This document shows positions 63,038 to 64,000 of a DNA stretch of 64,000 bases, one piece after another. The notes under the pieces are model-generated. The model saw nothing but the letters and a program-made list of their open reading frames with translations. It had not been told where the DNA came from and searched no databases. The stretch is taken from assembly GCA_001179505.1 (NCBI GenBank), contig CDMY01000445.1, forward strand, positions 1-64,000, given 5' to 3'. The DNA is from Vitrella brassicaformis (Eukaryota; Sar; Vitrellaceae). Position 1 is the first letter of the stretch. Each line of letters opens with the position of its first letter. Position numbers and translations under genes: made by a program.

Positions 63038-64000
63038 CTACAGCGCGGAGACGGCACTCCCGTGGCCTGACACAACCACTCCCACCTGCACACACACACA
63101 CGTGACAGCCATGAGAGCACAACAAGAGATGAGAGATGACCTCCGCCGTGTATGTGTGTGTGTAGGTCTCGTACCTTCCTCCTCTCAGGCAAGAAGCGGG
63201 GAGTCGTAGAGGGATGGATGAGTGAATGGGCGGCGGCTGACTGCAGCCGGCCTGCAGAAAGACAACAGGCAGACAGACAGACAGACGAGGAGCTCAGAGA
63301 GGTCGACCACATGTGTCTGTCACGTGTGCACATCTGTGAGTGTTCGCGTGTGTACCTGGATAAACAAACATGGCGGGCGGGCCAGCAAACACACACCACC
63401 ACACACAGCGGCCTTCCCGCAACCTGAAGCAGCCAGCGGACCAAAGACATCCGTGCATTGCATTGCATGTGTGTGTGTGTGCGCCAAGTGCATGTCCGAA
63501 CGTACAGCCCCGCCCTGCGTACCGGTCGGTGGAGTGGTGCGTGGAGGGGGGAGGGAAGACGTGCCTATCATTTCCTTTTTGGTATTGCCTTCTTGTGGGC
63601 CTCTCTTTTCCCTCTCTCGGCCTTCTTCAGGGGGCCTTTGGCTTTGCTTTCCCTCTCTCTCTTCGTCCCTTCCCTTGTCTGTCGGGCAGCCAGCCACCGA
63701 GTAAAAACTGACTAGATGACGTCAGAAATGACAGTAAAAATGACTAAAGAATGCAATGACGCACACAGACAGGCCAGACGATCGAAATCGAGAGGGACAG
63801 GCAGGCGAAAACGAAATCCATCGGTCATGCGGACACGTGTGTGTGTGTGAGGGCAGAGCCGTCATCAGCCAGGCCATGAAGGGGGAAAGGGACACACATG
63901 CACGCAGCCATCACACAAAGGTTTTCGAAGGGCACCACGGCCAGACAGCCGGCCATGGGCCCCTCCTTTTCTGGTCTTTTTTTTGCGGCGGCCAGACGCA
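63038..64000. other. Window end, no supported gene
   Basis: CA and GT runs and CT-rich sequence, ending in GC-rich sequence with a T8 run near 63979. Open frames exist but none show recognisable domains. Confidence 0.45.

Overview
The window reads as nuclear DNA of a eukaryotic microbe. Genes are intron-rich with GT-AG introns, the sequence is fairly GC-rich, CA/TG microsatellites are everywhere, and two runs of exactly 300 N mark scaffold gaps. The gene content points to a myzozoan alveolate: a CDPK7-type kinase (EF-hands, PH domain, then kinase), a fused HPPK-DHPS, and several proteins with secretory-signal-plus-transit-like leaders of the kind used for complex plastids. My best guess is a chromerid alga resembling Vitrella brassicaformis. 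That is inference from style and content; no search was run.

Layout: (1) 0.2-2.2 kb, + strand, SufE fused to MnmA. (2) 2.6-6.6 kb, -, GNPAT/GPAT acyltransferase, head-to-head with (3) an elongin-B-like gene, +. (4) 7.8-14.2 kb, +, 5-oxoprolinase with about 26 exons. (5) 14.7-16.7 kb, -, MtnA, head-to-head with (6) a TruA-like pseudouridine synthase, +. (7) 18.7-22.0 kb, gene-poor. (8) 22.0-24.7 kb, -, three-finger CCCH protein, head-to-head with (9) an acylphosphatase-like protein, +. (10) 27.1-29.7 kb, -, HPPK-DHPS, head-to-head with (11) WDR12/YTM1, +. (12) 32.7-38.4 kb, -, ABCC transporter. (13) 38.8-41.0 kb, -, TGS1, head-to-head with (14) a RING protein, +. (15) 43.1-44.5 kb, -, secreted protein of unknown function, head-to-head with (16) a J-domain gene, +. 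(17) 46.8-50.3 kb, -, ATM1-like ABCB half-transporter, head-to-head with (18) CDPK7, 50.5-56.0 kb, +. (19) 57.2-59.7 kb, -, SKP1-like POZ protein with a coiled-coil tail. (20) 59.7-64 kb, mostly repeats, a gap and one doubtful gene fragment.

The most interesting item is the SufE-MnmA fusion. A SufE sulfur acceptor, which takes persulfide from a cysteine desulfurase, is joined in one chain to the tRNA 2-thiouridylase that uses that sulfur, behind a leader that looks plastid-directed. With the TruA-like enzyme and the ATM1-like transporter, both also with secretory-looking N-termini, this suggests organellar tRNA modification and sulfur/Fe-S handling.

At genome scale three patterns recur. Genes alternate strand almost perfectly, giving seven divergent pairs with short spacers. 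A palindromic-core motif (TGCGAGCTCA or close variants) sits in most of those spacers. Introns tend to be CA-rich in their 5' half and TG-rich next to the 3' splice site, so the two halves could pair. A 66-70 bp segment at about 95% identity is also shared by the 3' ends of the J-domain and SKP1-like genes.

All exon boundaries were read by eye from splice signals and protein continuity. Boundaries given to the base are the ones I could check in frame.
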